DNA from: CAZTII01 sp964613305
GTDB taxonomy: Bacteria > Bacillota_I > Bacilli_A > Erysipelotrichales > Erysipelotrichaceae
Direction: 5' to 3'
NCBI GenBank assembly: GCA_964613305.1
Contig: CAZTII010000016.1
Span: 1-34,084, forward strand
Length of the DNA: 34,084 nucleotides
In this document: in pieces, positions 16,207 through 24,548 of the stretch
How the letters are laid out: each line of letters opens with the position of its first letter
Numbering within the stretch: position 1 is the first letter of the stretch
Notes under the pieces: generated by a model
Databases searched by the model: none
What the model was told of the DNA's origin: nothing
The model's input: only the letters and a program-made list of their open reading frames with translations
Position numbers and translations under genes: made by a program

Positions 16207-16446
16207 TTATGGTTGTGTACTTTCTAAAAACCAACGATTTTTTTCGTAAAATAAATTTCTTTCTTTTCCTTGAATCAAACAACGATATAAAATACCACCT
16301 CCACCAACAATCGAATGACTAGGGCGCATTTCTAGTATTTTATCGATGGTATATTTTTGATTGTTGTCCCAAATAATACATAATGGTTGTAGTTCACCTA
16401 GTTTGCCGATTAAAGTAATAACCGCGACATATCGCTTATACATCAT
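16207..16446 (-). CDS. Small conserved protein coupled to DNA polymerase IV
   Basis: A 79-aa protein with no signal peptide or membrane helix. It begins in a 4-bp ATGA overlap with the dinB stop, so it is translationally coupled to the polymerase. The pattern ITLIGKLGELQPLCIIWDN, then YTIDKILEMR, then ILYRCLIQGKERNLFYEKNRWFLE resembles a family of short Firmicutes proteins found after Y-family polymerases. The predicted structure is mainly beta strand. Function unknown; a role with DinB is inferred only from coupling. Confidence 0.75.
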   Translation of the reverse strand: MMYKRYVAVITLIGKLGELQPLCIIWDNNQKYTIDKILEMRPSHSIVGGGGILYRCLIQGKERNLFYEKNRWFLESTQP

Positions 16447-17684
16447 AAGAAACTCACCGGAAAGATAATATGATCACCTTTAGGATCAAAGTCAGTTAAT
16501 TGACGGTCTAATAAACTAGAACACGTAACAATAGAATTGAATCCATATTTATTTTTAATGGTATCCATCACACAATCAATTTTTTTATTTGTTAAACGTT
16601 GTTCTTCATCGATAAATAAATTGTATTGAATCATCGTATCTGGTGTTAATTTACTAACAGAAACACCAACACTGCGTAAAGGAATGGAAAAAGTGTAATT
16701 AGAAGACAATAATTGATGAACAGTACTTATTAATTCACTACTGATATTCGTTGGAAACTCAAGTGGCATTTGACGTTGAATCGTTTCTAATTGATTGTTT
16801 CTTAGTGAAATACGAAGTAAAGAACCTTGAAAACCACTATCTTTTAATCGTGATGCGACAGCTTGACATAAAATGGTGAACACTAACATGGCTTCATGAT
16901 GATTTTTAATGTCTTTAACGGCAGTGATGCTGTTGCCGATGGATTTAACATCACGTTTAAAGTTGGAAGTAGTTACGTCACTTACATCATTTCCTTGAGC
17001 AAAGTGATAAATCATTTCACCATTTTTTCCAAGAATTCGTTTTAAATAATCGATGGGTAACGAAACAATATCACCAATGGTGGTAATACCGCGACTATAC
17101 AATATTTTTTTTGTTGCTTTACCAACGTACATTAAATTTTCTACAGGAAGCGGATGAACTAGTTGTTGTACATTGTCTTTGGTAATAACGACAAATCCAC
17201 TTGGTTTTATTAAATCGCTTCCAAGTTTTGCAAATATTTTATTAAAGGATAAACCGATGGAAATAGTTAAACCAACTTCTTGTAATACTCGTTGTTGAAT
17301 TGTTTTTGCAATACTTATTGGATCACCAAACAACGATTGACTGGCAGTAATATCAACCCATGCTTCATCTAAACCAAAGCTTTCTACTTGGTCACTATAG
17401 TCACGATAAATATCTTTTACTTTTTCGGTATAATACATATAATCATCATAATTAGGACTAACAATGACTAAGTCATTGCATTTATTTAACGCTTCACGTA
17501 ATGTTTCAGCGGTTGCCACATCAAATTGTTTTGCTTTTAAATTTCTTGCTAGAATAATACCATTACGACTTGCTTCACTGCCTCCTACGGCCATTGGAAC
17601 ATGTTTTAATTCAGGAAATTTCATTTCTTCAATTTGTGCATAACAATGGTTAATGTCACAATGTAAAATAGCACGTGGCCACAT
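16443..17684 (-). CDS. dinB: DNA polymerase IV (Y-family translesion polymerase)
   Basis: Error-prone polymerase for replication past damaged bases. The 413-aa protein has the palm motif LHCDINHCYAQIEE (first catalytic Asp), the second catalytic site in FGLDEAWVDIT, and SIGLSFNKIFAKLGSDLIKP. Helix-hairpin-helix motifs occur around MYVGKATKKILYSRGITTIGD. The little-finger domain follows. QLTDFD near the C-terminus is a plausible sliding-clamp-binding motif. A TTGAAA-17-TATAAT promoter lies upstream under an inverted repeat. The divergent neighbour is an autoproteolytic S24 regulator, so damage-inducible control is likely. Confidence 0.96.
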   Translation of the reverse strand: MWPRAILHCDINHCYAQIEEMKFPELKHVPMAVGGSEASRNGIILARNLKAKQFDVATAETLREALNKCNDLVIVSPNYDDYMYYTEKVKDIYRDYSDQVESFGLDEAWVDITASQSLFGDPISIAKTIQQRVLQEVGLTISIGLSFNKIFAKLGSDLIKPSGFVVITKDNVQQLVHPLPVENLMYVGKATKKILYSRGITTIGDIVSLPIDYLKRILGKNGEMIYHFAQGNDVSDVTTSNFKRDVKSIGNSITAVKDIKNHHEAMLVFTILCQAVASRLKDSGFQGSLLRISLRNNQLETIQRQMPLEFPTNISSELISTVHQLLSSNYTFSIPLRSVGVSVSKLTPDTMIQYNLFIDEEQRLTNKKIDCVMDTIKNKYGFNSIVTCSSLLDRQLTDFDPKGDHIIFPVSFL

Positions 17685-17704
17685 AGTATCACCTCATTGA
17701 TTAG

Positions 17705-17733
17705 ATTATAGAAGAAAAGTTTCCTTTTTTCAA
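17705..17733 (-). promoter_or_regulatory. dinB promoter
   Basis: TTGAAA (17733-17728), a 17-nt spacer and TATAAT (17710-17705) on the minus strand, with GAGGTGA before the ATG at 17684. The inverted repeat at 17717-17748 covers the spacer and the -35. Confidence 0.7.
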
Positions 17734-17748
17734 ATAAAAAGTAAACTT
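17717..17748. promoter_or_regulatory. Inverted repeat over the dinB promoter (candidate operator)
   Basis: Arms AAGTTTCCTTTTT (17717-17729) and AAAAAGTAAACTT (17736-17748) pair in 12 of 13 positions around a 6-nt centre. A related half-site, AATAAGTT (17775-17782), overlaps the -35 of the divergent regulator and pairs with AACTTATT at 17744-17751. No Bacillus-type LexA box is seen. The adjacent S24 regulator is the natural candidate to bind here. Confidence 0.5.
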
Positions 17749-17780
17749 ATTTTAATTTAAAATGAAAAAAGCATAATAAG

Positions 17781-17808
17781 TTGAGTAAATTATCGTATAT
17801 GTTATAAT
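17781..17808 (+). promoter_or_regulatory. Promoter of the S24 regulator
   Basis: TTGAGT (17781-17786), a 16-nt spacer and TATAAT (17803-17808). AGAGG precedes the ATG at 17827. Confidence 0.65.
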
Positions 17809-17826
17809 GATAAAGAGGTAAAAATA

Positions 17827-18423
17827 ATGAAGCTAAGTGAAATGATTCTTGATTTTAAAAGAAAACATCAAGTTACTAACGATTATATTGCAGAAGCGGT
17901 TGGCGTTAGTAAATCAGCTGTTTCTAAATGGGTCAATGGTGAAATCTTATCGGTAAAAGGAGAAAAAGCAGTACGACTTTCTCAGTTATTAGGATATGAT
18001 GTGGACGCTTATTTAAAAGGCGTTGTGATTACCTTTGAAAAGCCTATTTTAGGAGAAGTAAAAGCTGGTTATAATTTATTTGCGCAAGAAAATTACTCTG
18101 GTATGGAAACAGTGACAGAACATGATCATCGTTTAGGTGATTACTTTTTGCATGTTGTAGGAAATTCAATGGAAGGTGCTAAAATACATCATGGTGATTT
18201 AGTATATGTTAAATCAGTACCTGATGTAGCTAGTGGTGATATTGCGGTTGTTTTAATTGGTAGAGAAGAAGTAACGATTAAAAAAATTATTAAAGCGCAA
18301 GATTCTCTAATTTTAGAAGCAGCGAATGTGGATGTGCCGACACGTGTATTTAGTAAACAAGAAGTGATGGAGTTACCAGTTGAAATTATTGGAAAAGTTA
18401 TTTACAGTAAAACAATGTTTTAA
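17827..18423 (+). CDS. XRE-family regulator with LexA-like S24 autoprotease domain
   Basis: A 198-aa repressor-like protein. Residues 1-65 form an XRE helix-turn-helix (IAEAVGVSKSAVSKWVNGE). The C-terminal half is an S24/LexA-like self-cleaving domain. Its Ala80-Gly81 bond in GEVKAGYN is the predicted cleavage site, Ser114 in GNSMEGA the nucleophile, and Lys152 in EEVTIKKI the general base. The layout is that of phage CI-type or HdiR regulators rather than LexA, whose DNA-binding domain differs. Divergence from dinB with shared inverted repeats suggests that it represses the polymerase until DNA damage triggers cleavage. It could also be a domesticated phage repressor. Confidence 0.9.
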   Translation: MKLSEMILDFKRKHQVTNDYIAEAVGVSKSAVSKWVNGEILSVKGEKAVRLSQLLGYDVDAYLKGVVITFEKPILGEVKAGYNLFAQENYSGMETVTEHDHRLGDYFLHVVGNSMEGAKIHHGDLVYVKSVPDVASGDIAVVLIGREEVTIKKIIKAQDSLILEAANVDVPTRVFSKQEVMELPVEIIGKVIYSKTMF

Positions 18424-18439
18424 GTGGCACGATGTTTCG

Positions 18440-18468
18440 TTGAAAGAGCGTAGTGGATGGAGTATAAT
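18440..18468 (+). promoter_or_regulatory. Promoter of rnmV-rsmA-ispE
   Basis: TTGAAA (18440-18445), a 17-nt spacer and TATAAT (18463-18468), between the S24 regulator and rnmV. The expected start near 18475 leaves a leader of about 14 nt with AGGTGA. Confidence 0.7.
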
Positions 18469-18488
18469 AACAGTGGTCAGGTGATGAT

Positions 18489-19022
18489 GTGAAAATTAAA
18501 GAAGTGATTGTAGTTGAAGGAATTCATGATAGTCAAATTTTAAAAAAACACTTTGATTGCGATACGATTGAAACTGGTGGTTTAGCAATCGATGAAAAGT
18601 GTTTTCGTCGTATTGAAGAAGCACAAAAAAAGCGTGGTGTTATTATTTTTACGGATCCTGATTTTCCTGGAACGAAAATTCGAAACTTAATTAATCAACG
18701 TATACCAGGTTGTAAAAATGCGTTTATTGATAAAAAAGTATCGCGAACTACGAAGAAAGTTGGCATTGAACACGCCGGATATGATGATTTATATGAGTCG
18801 TTGACGAGTTTGTTTACGTATCAAGAACAGTGTGAACAAGTTGTTTGTGTTGATGATTTGGTAAGTTTAGGCTTAAGTGGACAAAGTGATAGTAGTAATA
18901 AACGAAATCGCATTGGCAATAAGTATCATATTGGTGAATGCAATAGTAAAACGTTTTGTAAACGATGGAATATGTTAGGGTATAGCCTTGCACAATTAGA
19001 AAAGGAAGCACATAATGAATAA
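18489..19022 (+). CDS. rnmV: Ribonuclease M5
   Basis: TOPRIM nuclease that matures the 5S rRNA precursor in Bacillota. The 177-aa protein has the TOPRIM glutamate in VVEGIHDSQILKKHF and the DxD motif in IIFTDPDFPGTKIRN. The segment GIEHAGYDDL is a further family signature. The start is GTG at 18489, with AGGTGA just upstream. It overlaps rsmA by 8 bp, the usual Firmicutes arrangement. Confidence 0.95.
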   Translation: MKIKEVIVVEGIHDSQILKKHFDCDTIETGGLAIDEKCFRRIEEAQKKRGVIIFTDPDFPGTKIRNLINQRIPGCKNAFIDKKVSRTTKKVGIEHAGYDDLYESLTSLFTYQEQCEQVVCVDDLVSLGLSGQSDSSNKRNRIGNKYHIGECNSKTFCKRWNMLGYSLAQLEKEAHNE

Positions 19023-19863
19023 ACCAATTGCTACAAGTGCGAGAACGAAAGAAATATGTCAACAATATGGATTAACAGCTAAAAAAGGCTATGGTCAAAA
19101 TTTTATTATTGAACCACAAATTGTCGAGAAAATTGCTTCTTTTGGGGTAATGGATGATGCTTGTACCATAGAAATTGGTCCTGGTATTGGTGCTCTTACC
19201 GAAATGTTAGCGAAGAAAAGTGTCTTTGTTAGTGCTTTTGAAATTGATGATCGCTTATTAGAAGTTCTTAGTGATACATTATCCGCGTATGATAATGTTG
19301 AAATTATTCATAATGATATATTAACGGTTGATTTAGACGCGTTTATTAAAGAAAAGAAAGAAAAATATGGGCGAGTATGTGTTTGTGCTAATTTGCCATA
19401 TTACATAACCACACCTATTTTATTTAAATTGTTTGAATGCAAAGAAGATTTATCGAGTATTACCGTAATGATTCAACGTGAGGTTGCTGATCGCTTTGTC
19501 GCTGTAAAGAGTACAAAAGATTACAATGCATTGAGTGTGATTAGTCAATATTTGTTTGATGTTAAAATGGTGATGAAAATACCTAGAACTATTTTTAATC
19601 CTAAGCCGAATGTTGATTCTGCCGTCATTCAATTTTTACCGAAAGTGAATGCGGAAAAAGTAGATAACGAAGAAGCATTCTTTACTTTTGTTAAGGCATG
19701 TTTTAAACAACGTAGAAAAACGTTGTGGAATAATTGTAAGGAAATTGGTATTACCTCAGATTCATTTATAAGTGCTTGTGAAAAACTAGGATTGGATGAA
19801 CGATGTCGTAGCGAGGAATTATCGTTAGAGACATTGATACAATTATACAAGGAGCTAGTATGA
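19015..19863 (+). CDS. rsmA: 16S rRNA dimethyladenosine transferase
   Basis: KsgA/RsmA dimethylates two adjacent adenines near the 3' end of 16S rRNA. The 282-aa length is normal. Signatures are KKGYGQNFIIEP, the SAM loop EIGPGIGALTEML, and the catalytic motif ANLPYYITTPILFKL. The C-terminal domain includes VKACFKQRRKTLWNN. It is coupled to rnmV (8-bp overlap) and to ispE (ATGA overlap). Confidence 0.97.
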   Translation: MNKPIATSARTKEICQQYGLTAKKGYGQNFIIEPQIVEKIASFGVMDDACTIEIGPGIGALTEMLAKKSVFVSAFEIDDRLLEVLSDTLSAYDNVEIIHNDILTVDLDAFIKEKKEKYGRVCVCANLPYYITTPILFKLFECKEDLSSITVMIQREVADRFVAVKSTKDYNALSVISQYLFDVKMVMKIPRTIFNPKPNVDSAVIQFLPKVNAEKVDNEEAFFTFVKACFKQRRKTLWNNCKEIGITSDSFISACEKLGLDERCRSEELSLETLIQLYKELV

Positions 19864-20711
19864 AAGAAAGAGCGTACGCAAAAATAAATCTATGTTTGGA
19901 TATTGTAGGTAAAAGGGATGATGGCTATCATGAGATGAAAATGGTCATGGTTCCAATTGATTTTTATGATGTGATCGACATTGTAAAAGCTGAGGAAATG
20001 TCGTTAAAAAGCAATGTAAAATATTTACCGGCAACCCCTAAAAATACTGTTATTGCGATGATTGAATTAATAAAACGTGAATATGGTATTGTAGACAATT
20101 TTGCGGTAACCATGTCAAAATCAATTCCTACCCAGGCTGGTTTAGCTGGTGGTAGTGCGGATGGAGCCGCTGCGCTTCGTATTTTAAATCGTATGTATCA
20201 TTTAGGATTAAGTGAAGAACGAATGATTGCATTGTGTAAACAAATAGGTGCTGATGTGCCTTTTTGTTGTTTGAATAAACCATCTGTTGTACGTGGTATT
20301 GGTGATATTTTAGAACCGTTTAAGGTAAACTTGGATTTTCATATTTTATTAGCGAAGCCATTTAAAGGTGTTTCTACCAAAGCAGCGTTTTCTAAGTTTG
20401 ATTTGGCTTCTGCAATTCATCCCGATTGTGATGGTGTGGCAAAAGCGTTAATAGAAGGTGATTATTATCGTATGACCTCATTGATGGGTAATGTGTTAGA
20501 AAAACCATCGTTTGAACTTGTTCCAGAAATTTTGGACATTAAAAATAAAATGATTGCCTTAGGAATGGATGGAGTTTTAATGTCGGGAAGTGGTTCAACA
20601 ATATTTGGTTTAACCCAAGATGAAAAATTGTTGGATTTTGCGGCTAAAGAAATTAAAAAATCATGTTCTTTTATAAGAAAAACAAAAATTTATCAAAAAG
20701 ACGGTTTTTAG
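19860..20711 (+). CDS. ispE: 4-diphosphocytidyl-2-C-methyl-D-erythritol kinase
   Basis: GHMP kinase of the non-mevalonate (MEP) isoprenoid pathway. The 283-aa protein shows AKINLCLDIVGKRDDGYHEM at the N-terminus and the ATP loop PTQAGLAGGSADGAAALR. The C-terminal motif is VLMSGSGSTIFGL. Its presence indicates that the organism makes isoprenoids by the MEP route. It starts in an ATGA overlap with rsmA. Confidence 0.96.
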   Translation: MKERAYAKINLCLDIVGKRDDGYHEMKMVMVPIDFYDVIDIVKAEEMSLKSNVKYLPATPKNTVIAMIELIKREYGIVDNFAVTMSKSIPTQAGLAGGSADGAAALRILNRMYHLGLSEERMIALCKQIGADVPFCCLNKPSVVRGIGDILEPFKVNLDFHILLAKPFKGVSTKAAFSKFDLASAIHPDCDGVAKALIEGDYYRMTSLMGNVLEKPSFELVPEILDIKNKMIALGMDGVLMSGSGSTIFGLTQDEKLLDFAAKEIKKSCSFIRKTKIYQKDGF

Positions 20712-20771
20712 ATTTTTTTTTATAATGAAATTTGATAGAATAGTACTGTTAATTGATAACGGAGGAATGAA

Positions 20772-22130
20772 ATGAAATCAGCGATTATCATGGCGGCGGG
20801 CAAAGGCACTCGAATGATGTCAGATTTACCAAAGGGATTACACAAAGTTTGTAATAAACCGATGGTAGAACACTTAATTGAGGAAGCCAAAGCATCTGGA
20901 GCAAATAAAGTGGTAACGATTGTAGGATATGGCAGTGAGTTAGTGAAAAAAACCATGGAAGGAAAGTGTGAGTTTGCTTTACAAGAGCCGCAACTAGGAA
21001 CAGGTCATGCGGTGATGCAAGCGACTTCTTGTCGTGATGATGTAGGAAAAACACTTGTTATTAATGGTGATTGTCCTTGTTTAAGTAGAGAGACATTTTC
21101 AACATTGTATGACGAACTTGATGGTTGTGAAATGGTTGTGCTTACCGCAATTGTGGATGATGCAAAATCGTATGGACGTGTTGTTCGTAAGAGTGATGGC
21201 ACAATTGAAAAGATTGTTGAGTTTAAAGATTGTAATGAAGAAGAAGTAAAAATTAAAGAAATCAATACCGGAATATATAGCTTTGACAATCAAACATTGT
21301 TTAATAGTCTAAGTGAAATTTCTAATAACAACGCTCAAGCAGAATATTATATTACTGATTTAGTAGAAATATTAAATCGTAAGAATTTAAAGGTGAAAGC
21401 AGTTGTTGCGAAAGATATTGATGAAGTTGCGGGAGTAAATGATCGATTAGAATTAGCTCAAGCAAATAAAACGATGCAAAAGAGAATTAATGAAGAGTGG
21501 ATGAGAAAAGGTGTTACGATGATTGATCCTCTTACGACATACATTGGTAAAGATGTTCAAATCGCAAGGGATGTTATATTGTATCCAAACATCCATTTAG
21601 AGGGAAAAACAGTTATTGGTACAGGAACAACGATTCTTCCATCTTCGTTCTTACAAGATGCGATTATTGGTGAGCGTTGTACTGTCGATAGTTCAAAAAT
21701 TGTCCAAAGTGAAATGAAAGATCATTGTACGATTGGACCAAACAGTCACTTACGAATGAATACTGTGGTAGGAAGTGATTGTCGTATTGGAAATTATGTT
21801 GAATTGAAAAATACTCACTTCGGTCATTTAAGCCGTTGTGCGCATTTAACATACTTAGGCGACTGTGAAGTTGGCGAGGATGTTAATATTGGTTGTGGTG
21901 TTGTTACGGTTAATTATGATGGCAAACACAAATTTAAAACTACGATTGGTGATGGTGCATTTGTTGGTAGTAACGTAAACTTAATTGCTCCAATTCATGT
22001 AGGTAAAAATGCGGTGATTGCGGCAGGAACAACAGCGAATCAAAATGTTGCGGACGGAGATTTGGCAATTGGTAGGACACGCCAAGAAAATAAATGTGGC
22101 TATGGCGTTAAATACAAGAATAAGGAGTAG
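20772..22130 (+). CDS. glmU: Bifunctional GlmU (N-acetylglucosamine-1-phosphate uridyltransferase / acetyltransferase)
   Basis: Makes UDP-N-acetylglucosamine for peptidoglycan. The 452-aa protein has an N-terminal nucleotidyltransferase domain (AAGKGTRMMSDLPKGLHKV, then GTGHAVMQA, then VINGDCPCL). A C-terminal left-handed beta helix with hexapeptide repeats carries the acetyltransferase (NYVELKNTHFG, LGDCEVGEDVNIGCGVVTVNYDG). GGAGG lies before the ATG. The 60-nt gap after ispE holds a weak promoter-like TAGAAT but no terminator. prs follows after 8 nt, so the two are probably cotranscribed, as in Bacillus. Confidence 0.97.
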   Translation: MKSAIIMAAGKGTRMMSDLPKGLHKVCNKPMVEHLIEEAKASGANKVVTIVGYGSELVKKTMEGKCEFALQEPQLGTGHAVMQATSCRDDVGKTLVINGDCPCLSRETFSTLYDELDGCEMVVLTAIVDDAKSYGRVVRKSDGTIEKIVEFKDCNEEEVKIKEINTGIYSFDNQTLFNSLSEISNNNAQAEYYITDLVEILNRKNLKVKAVVAKDIDEVAGVNDRLELAQANKTMQKRINEEWMRKGVTMIDPLTTYIGKDVQIARDVILYPNIHLEGKTVIGTGTTILPSSFLQDAIIGERCTVDSSKIVQSEMKDHCTIGPNSHLRMNTVVGSDCRIGNYVELKNTHFGHLSRCAHLTYLGDCEVGEDVNIGCGVVTVNYDGKHKFKTTIGDGAFVGSNVNLIAPIHVGKNAVIAAGTTANQNVADGDLAIGRTRQENKCGYGVKYKNKE

Positions 22131-22138
22131 AAATAGTA

Positions 22139-23098
22139 ATGAGCGAAAGAGAAACGATAGTTTTTGCTTTAACATCAAGTATAGAATTGGCAAATGAAAT
22201 AGTGCATCATCTTAATTTACCGTTAGGGAAAATTAGTGTAAAACATTTTTCTGATGGTGAAATTTTAGTGGAACCAGAAGAAACAGTACGTGGACGTTCA
22301 GTGTACATTATTCAATCGACAAGTGCACCAGTATCGGAAAGATTAATGGAAGTGTTAATCTGTATTGATGCTTGTAAACGCGCAAGCGCGGGGCGTATTA
22401 ACGTTGTTATGCCATATTATGGTTATGCAAGACAAGATCGTAAAGCACGTGCTAGACAACCGATTACCGCTAAATTAGTGGCGGATTTATTACAAGTGGC
22501 AGGGGCAAATCGAATGATTACACTTGATTTGCATGCGTCACAAATTCAAGGTTTCTTCAATGTGCCGATTGATGATTTAACAGCAATTCCGATGATTGGA
22601 CAATATTTTAAAGCAAAACAATTAGAAGATGTTGTTGTTGTATCACCAGACCATGGTGGAACAACTCGTGCTCGTCGCTTAGCGGATTGTTTAGAAGTTC
22701 CAATGGCTATTGTTGATAAAAGACGACCAAAACCAAATGTTGCCGAAGCAATGAATGTAATTGGTGATGTTGCAGGTAAAACAGTCATCATTATTGATGA
22801 TATCGTTGATACAGCAGGAAGTTTAATTGCGAGCGTTAATTTGCTTGCGCAAAAAGGGGCAAAAGACATTTATTGTTCTTGTACTCACGGTGTATTATCA
22901 GGTCCAGCAGTGGATAGAATTGAAAATTCACCGATTAAAGAAATGGTTATTACCAATACCATTGAATTAAGTGAAGAAATTAAAAAGACAACAACAAAAA
23001 TTACATGTTTGTCAGTAGGATATATGTTGGCTAAAACGATTGAAGCAATCGAACATCATGCGCCAGTATCTGAAGTATACGATTTATTTACATCTTAA
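22139..23098 (+). CDS. prs: Ribose-phosphate pyrophosphokinase
   Basis: Makes PRPP from ribose 5-phosphate and ATP for nucleotide, His and Trp synthesis. The 319-aa length is normal. Signatures are FSDGEILVEPEETVRG, PYYGYARQDRKARARQPITAK, DLHASQIQGFF, the VVSPDHGGTTRAR segment and the PRPP loop VIIIDDIVDTAGSL. It is 8 nt downstream of glmU, with AAGGAG before its ATG. A strong terminator begins at its stop codon. Confidence 0.98.
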   Translation: MSERETIVFALTSSIELANEIVHHLNLPLGKISVKHFSDGEILVEPEETVRGRSVYIIQSTSAPVSERLMEVLICIDACKRASAGRINVVMPYYGYARQDRKARARQPITAKLVADLLQVAGANRMITLDLHASQIQGFFNVPIDDLTAIPMIGQYFKAKQLEDVVVVSPDHGGTTRARRLADCLEVPMAIVDKRRPKPNVAEAMNVIGDVAGKTVIIIDDIVDTAGSLIASVNLLAQKGAKDIYCSCTHGVLSGPAVDRIENSPIKEMVITNTIELSEEIKKTTTKITCLSVGYMLAKTIEAIEHHAPVSEVYDLFTS

Positions 23099-23123
23099 GT
23101 GATTGATTTTCAATCACTTTTTT
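23097..23123 (+). terminator. Intrinsic terminator after prs, upstream of the Nudix gene
   Basis: Perfect 9-bp arms AAGTGATTG (23097-23105) and CAATCACTT (23111-23119) followed by a T run. The Nudix ribosome site begins about 13 nt later, so this may act as a partial terminator or attenuator. Confidence 0.85.
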
Positions 23124-23147
23124 ACTAAAAAGAAAAAGGAGGATAAC

Positions 23148-23693
23148 ATGGATTTATTTGAAAAAACAGTGTCGCAAGAAATAAAGTTTGAAGGTAGAAT
23201 TATCGATGTTCGTCACGATGTAGCACAACTAAGTGATGGTAGAGAAGTACAACGAGAAGTGGTATTACATCCAGGAGGGGTTGCGATTGCATTAGAAGAT
23301 GACGATAATACGTTTTTTTTAGTAGAACAATTTAGATACGGTCAACAACGAACATTAATTGAATTTCCGGCAGGTAAAAAAGAAAAAGGGGAAGACCCCT
23401 TTGAAACGGCTAAGCGTGAAATTGTGGAAGAAGTTGGCTATGAAGGAATTGATTACTATTATTTAGGGGAATTAGTTCCTACAGGAGCTTATTTAACAGA
23501 AAAGATTGCGATGTATTATGCAAAAAAAGGGAATCAATTAGGACAACATCTAGATGACGATGAACAATTGAATGTTAGTAAAAAAACAATTGATGAACTT
23601 GTTGATTTAATTATGGATGGAACTATTATTGATGCGAAAACAATTGCGATGACTTTTATGATTAAACAGTTAAAGGAAAAAGGCATAATATAA
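23148..23693 (+). CDS. Nudix hydrolase, ADP-ribose pyrophosphatase-like
   Basis: Predicted to hydrolyse ADP-ribose or a related nucleoside diphosphate sugar. From the ATG at 23148 the protein is 181 aa. The Nudix box is complete: G, five residues, E, seven residues, then REIVEEVGY. The preceding FRYGQQRTLIEFPAG segment is typical of the NudF/YqkG branch. An upstream frame start at 23103 lies inside the terminator; AAGGAGG before 23148 decides the start. The gene's end overlaps the convergent membrane-protein gene by 24 bp. Confidence 0.92.
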   Translation: MDLFEKTVSQEIKFEGRIIDVRHDVAQLSDGREVQREVVLHPGGVAIALEDDDNTFFLVEQFRYGQQRTLIEFPAGKKEKGEDPFETAKREIVEEVGYEGIDYYYLGELVPTGAYLTEKIAMYYAKKGNQLGQHLDDDEQLNVSKKTIDELVDLIMDGTIIDAKTIAMTFMIKQLKEKGII

Positions 23694-24059
23694 GTAAGGA
23701 ATAAGTAAAAGCACCATGATTAGTGTTGTTCCAATAAACTGAGTGGATGCAATCATAGTAAGTGGTAAAGGATTGACGATTGTTAGTAACAATCTAAATA
23801 TCCATACGATAACTAAGAGACAATACATTGTTAATGCTTCACTGTTTTTATTAATGATTTTTTCTCTCCATGAAAATAAAATAGCGCTTAATCCAAACAA
23901 TAATAAAGAAAAACAATAGTTAGTCCAGTCAATTCCAACAATTAAATTGTTATATTCGTTTGGAATATAAGAATACCATTGAAAAATCCATGGTGCGAAA
24001 AAGTGGAAAAAACCAACTGTTGCGCTTAAAAAAGTTGCGACGCTATATAGTTTTTTCAT
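23670..24059 (-). CDS. Small integral membrane protein, unknown function
   Basis: A 129-aa protein with four hydrophobic helices and a short cytoplasmic loop (SWREKIINKN). No family is recognised. GGAGG precedes the ATG at 24059. It is convergent with the Nudix gene and overlaps it by 24 bp, with no terminator between them. Four-helix proteins of this size include small permease-like and DoxX-like proteins, but no diagnostic motif is visible. Confidence 0.7.
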   Translation of the reverse strand: MKKLYSVATFLSATVGFFHFFAPWIFQWYSYIPNEYNNLIVGIDWTNYCFSLLLFGLSAILFSWREKIINKNSEALTMYCLLVIVWIFRLLLTIVNPLPLTMIASTQFIGTTLIMVLLLIPYLYYAFFL

Positions 24060-24106
24060 AGAGAACCTCCATTAAAAAACTATAACAACAATTTGTTAAG
24101 ACAAAG

Positions 24107-24130
24107 TAAAAACAACGATAAATCGTTGTT
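24107..24130 (-). terminator. Intrinsic terminator of the CoA-binding gene
   Basis: Nine-bp perfect arms AACAACGAT (24111-24119) and ATCGTTGTT (24122-24130) with a short loop; on the minus strand a T-rich tail follows. Confidence 0.65.
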
Positions 24131-24485
24131 AGTTAGGATATAATCGTAAACCTACTAGTAGACATGCTTCTACATATGGTAGGTTATTTTTTTCGAGAAA
24201 ATCGATAATAGCAGGACTTTCAGCTCCTGGTTGAATCACAATGCATTTAAATGGTTGTTTGTTTTCTTGTAGTAATTTTAACCCTTTGATAGGATGAATG
24301 CATAAATCAATAATATCAATCGTATCGTTTACATCATTGAGGGATGATAACTCTTTACCAACAGAATATGTTGTATACCCTTTTTCCATTAATTCATGTT
24401 TAATTTTATAGGCGTATTTTTCTTCGTTTAGGGTATCTCCTACAACGACGAAGTTGTGTTGTTGCATAATTTCTTGTAGTGTCAT
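24129..24485 (-). CDS. CoA-binding domain protein (YccU-like)
   Basis: A 118-aa single-domain protein of the CoA_binding_2 family. The Rossmann-like fold starts with FVVVGDTLNEEKYAYKI. The C-terminal GAESPAIIDFLEKNNLPYVEACLLV corresponds to the usual 'GA.n...A...G..vv...C' ending. It lacks the larger acyl-CoA synthetase domains. A metabolic or regulatory CoA-binding role is inferred; no substrate is known. AGGAGG lies before the ATG. Confidence 0.85.
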   Translation of the reverse strand: MTLQEIMQQHNFVVVGDTLNEEKYAYKIKHELMEKGYTTYSVGKELSSLNDVNDTIDIIDLCIHPIKGLKLLQENKQPFKCIVIQPGAESPAIIDFLEKNNLPYVEACLLVGLRLYPN

Positions 24486-24548
24486 AAATCCTCCTAGTTG
24501 TACTAAAAGTATAAATCAAACCATCACTATTTTCTACTAATTTACTTT

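Noticed and set aside
17685..17826. Classical LexA (SOS) box upstream of dinB
   Set aside because: No sequence close to CGAACATATGTTCG is present; a different inverted repeat is seen.
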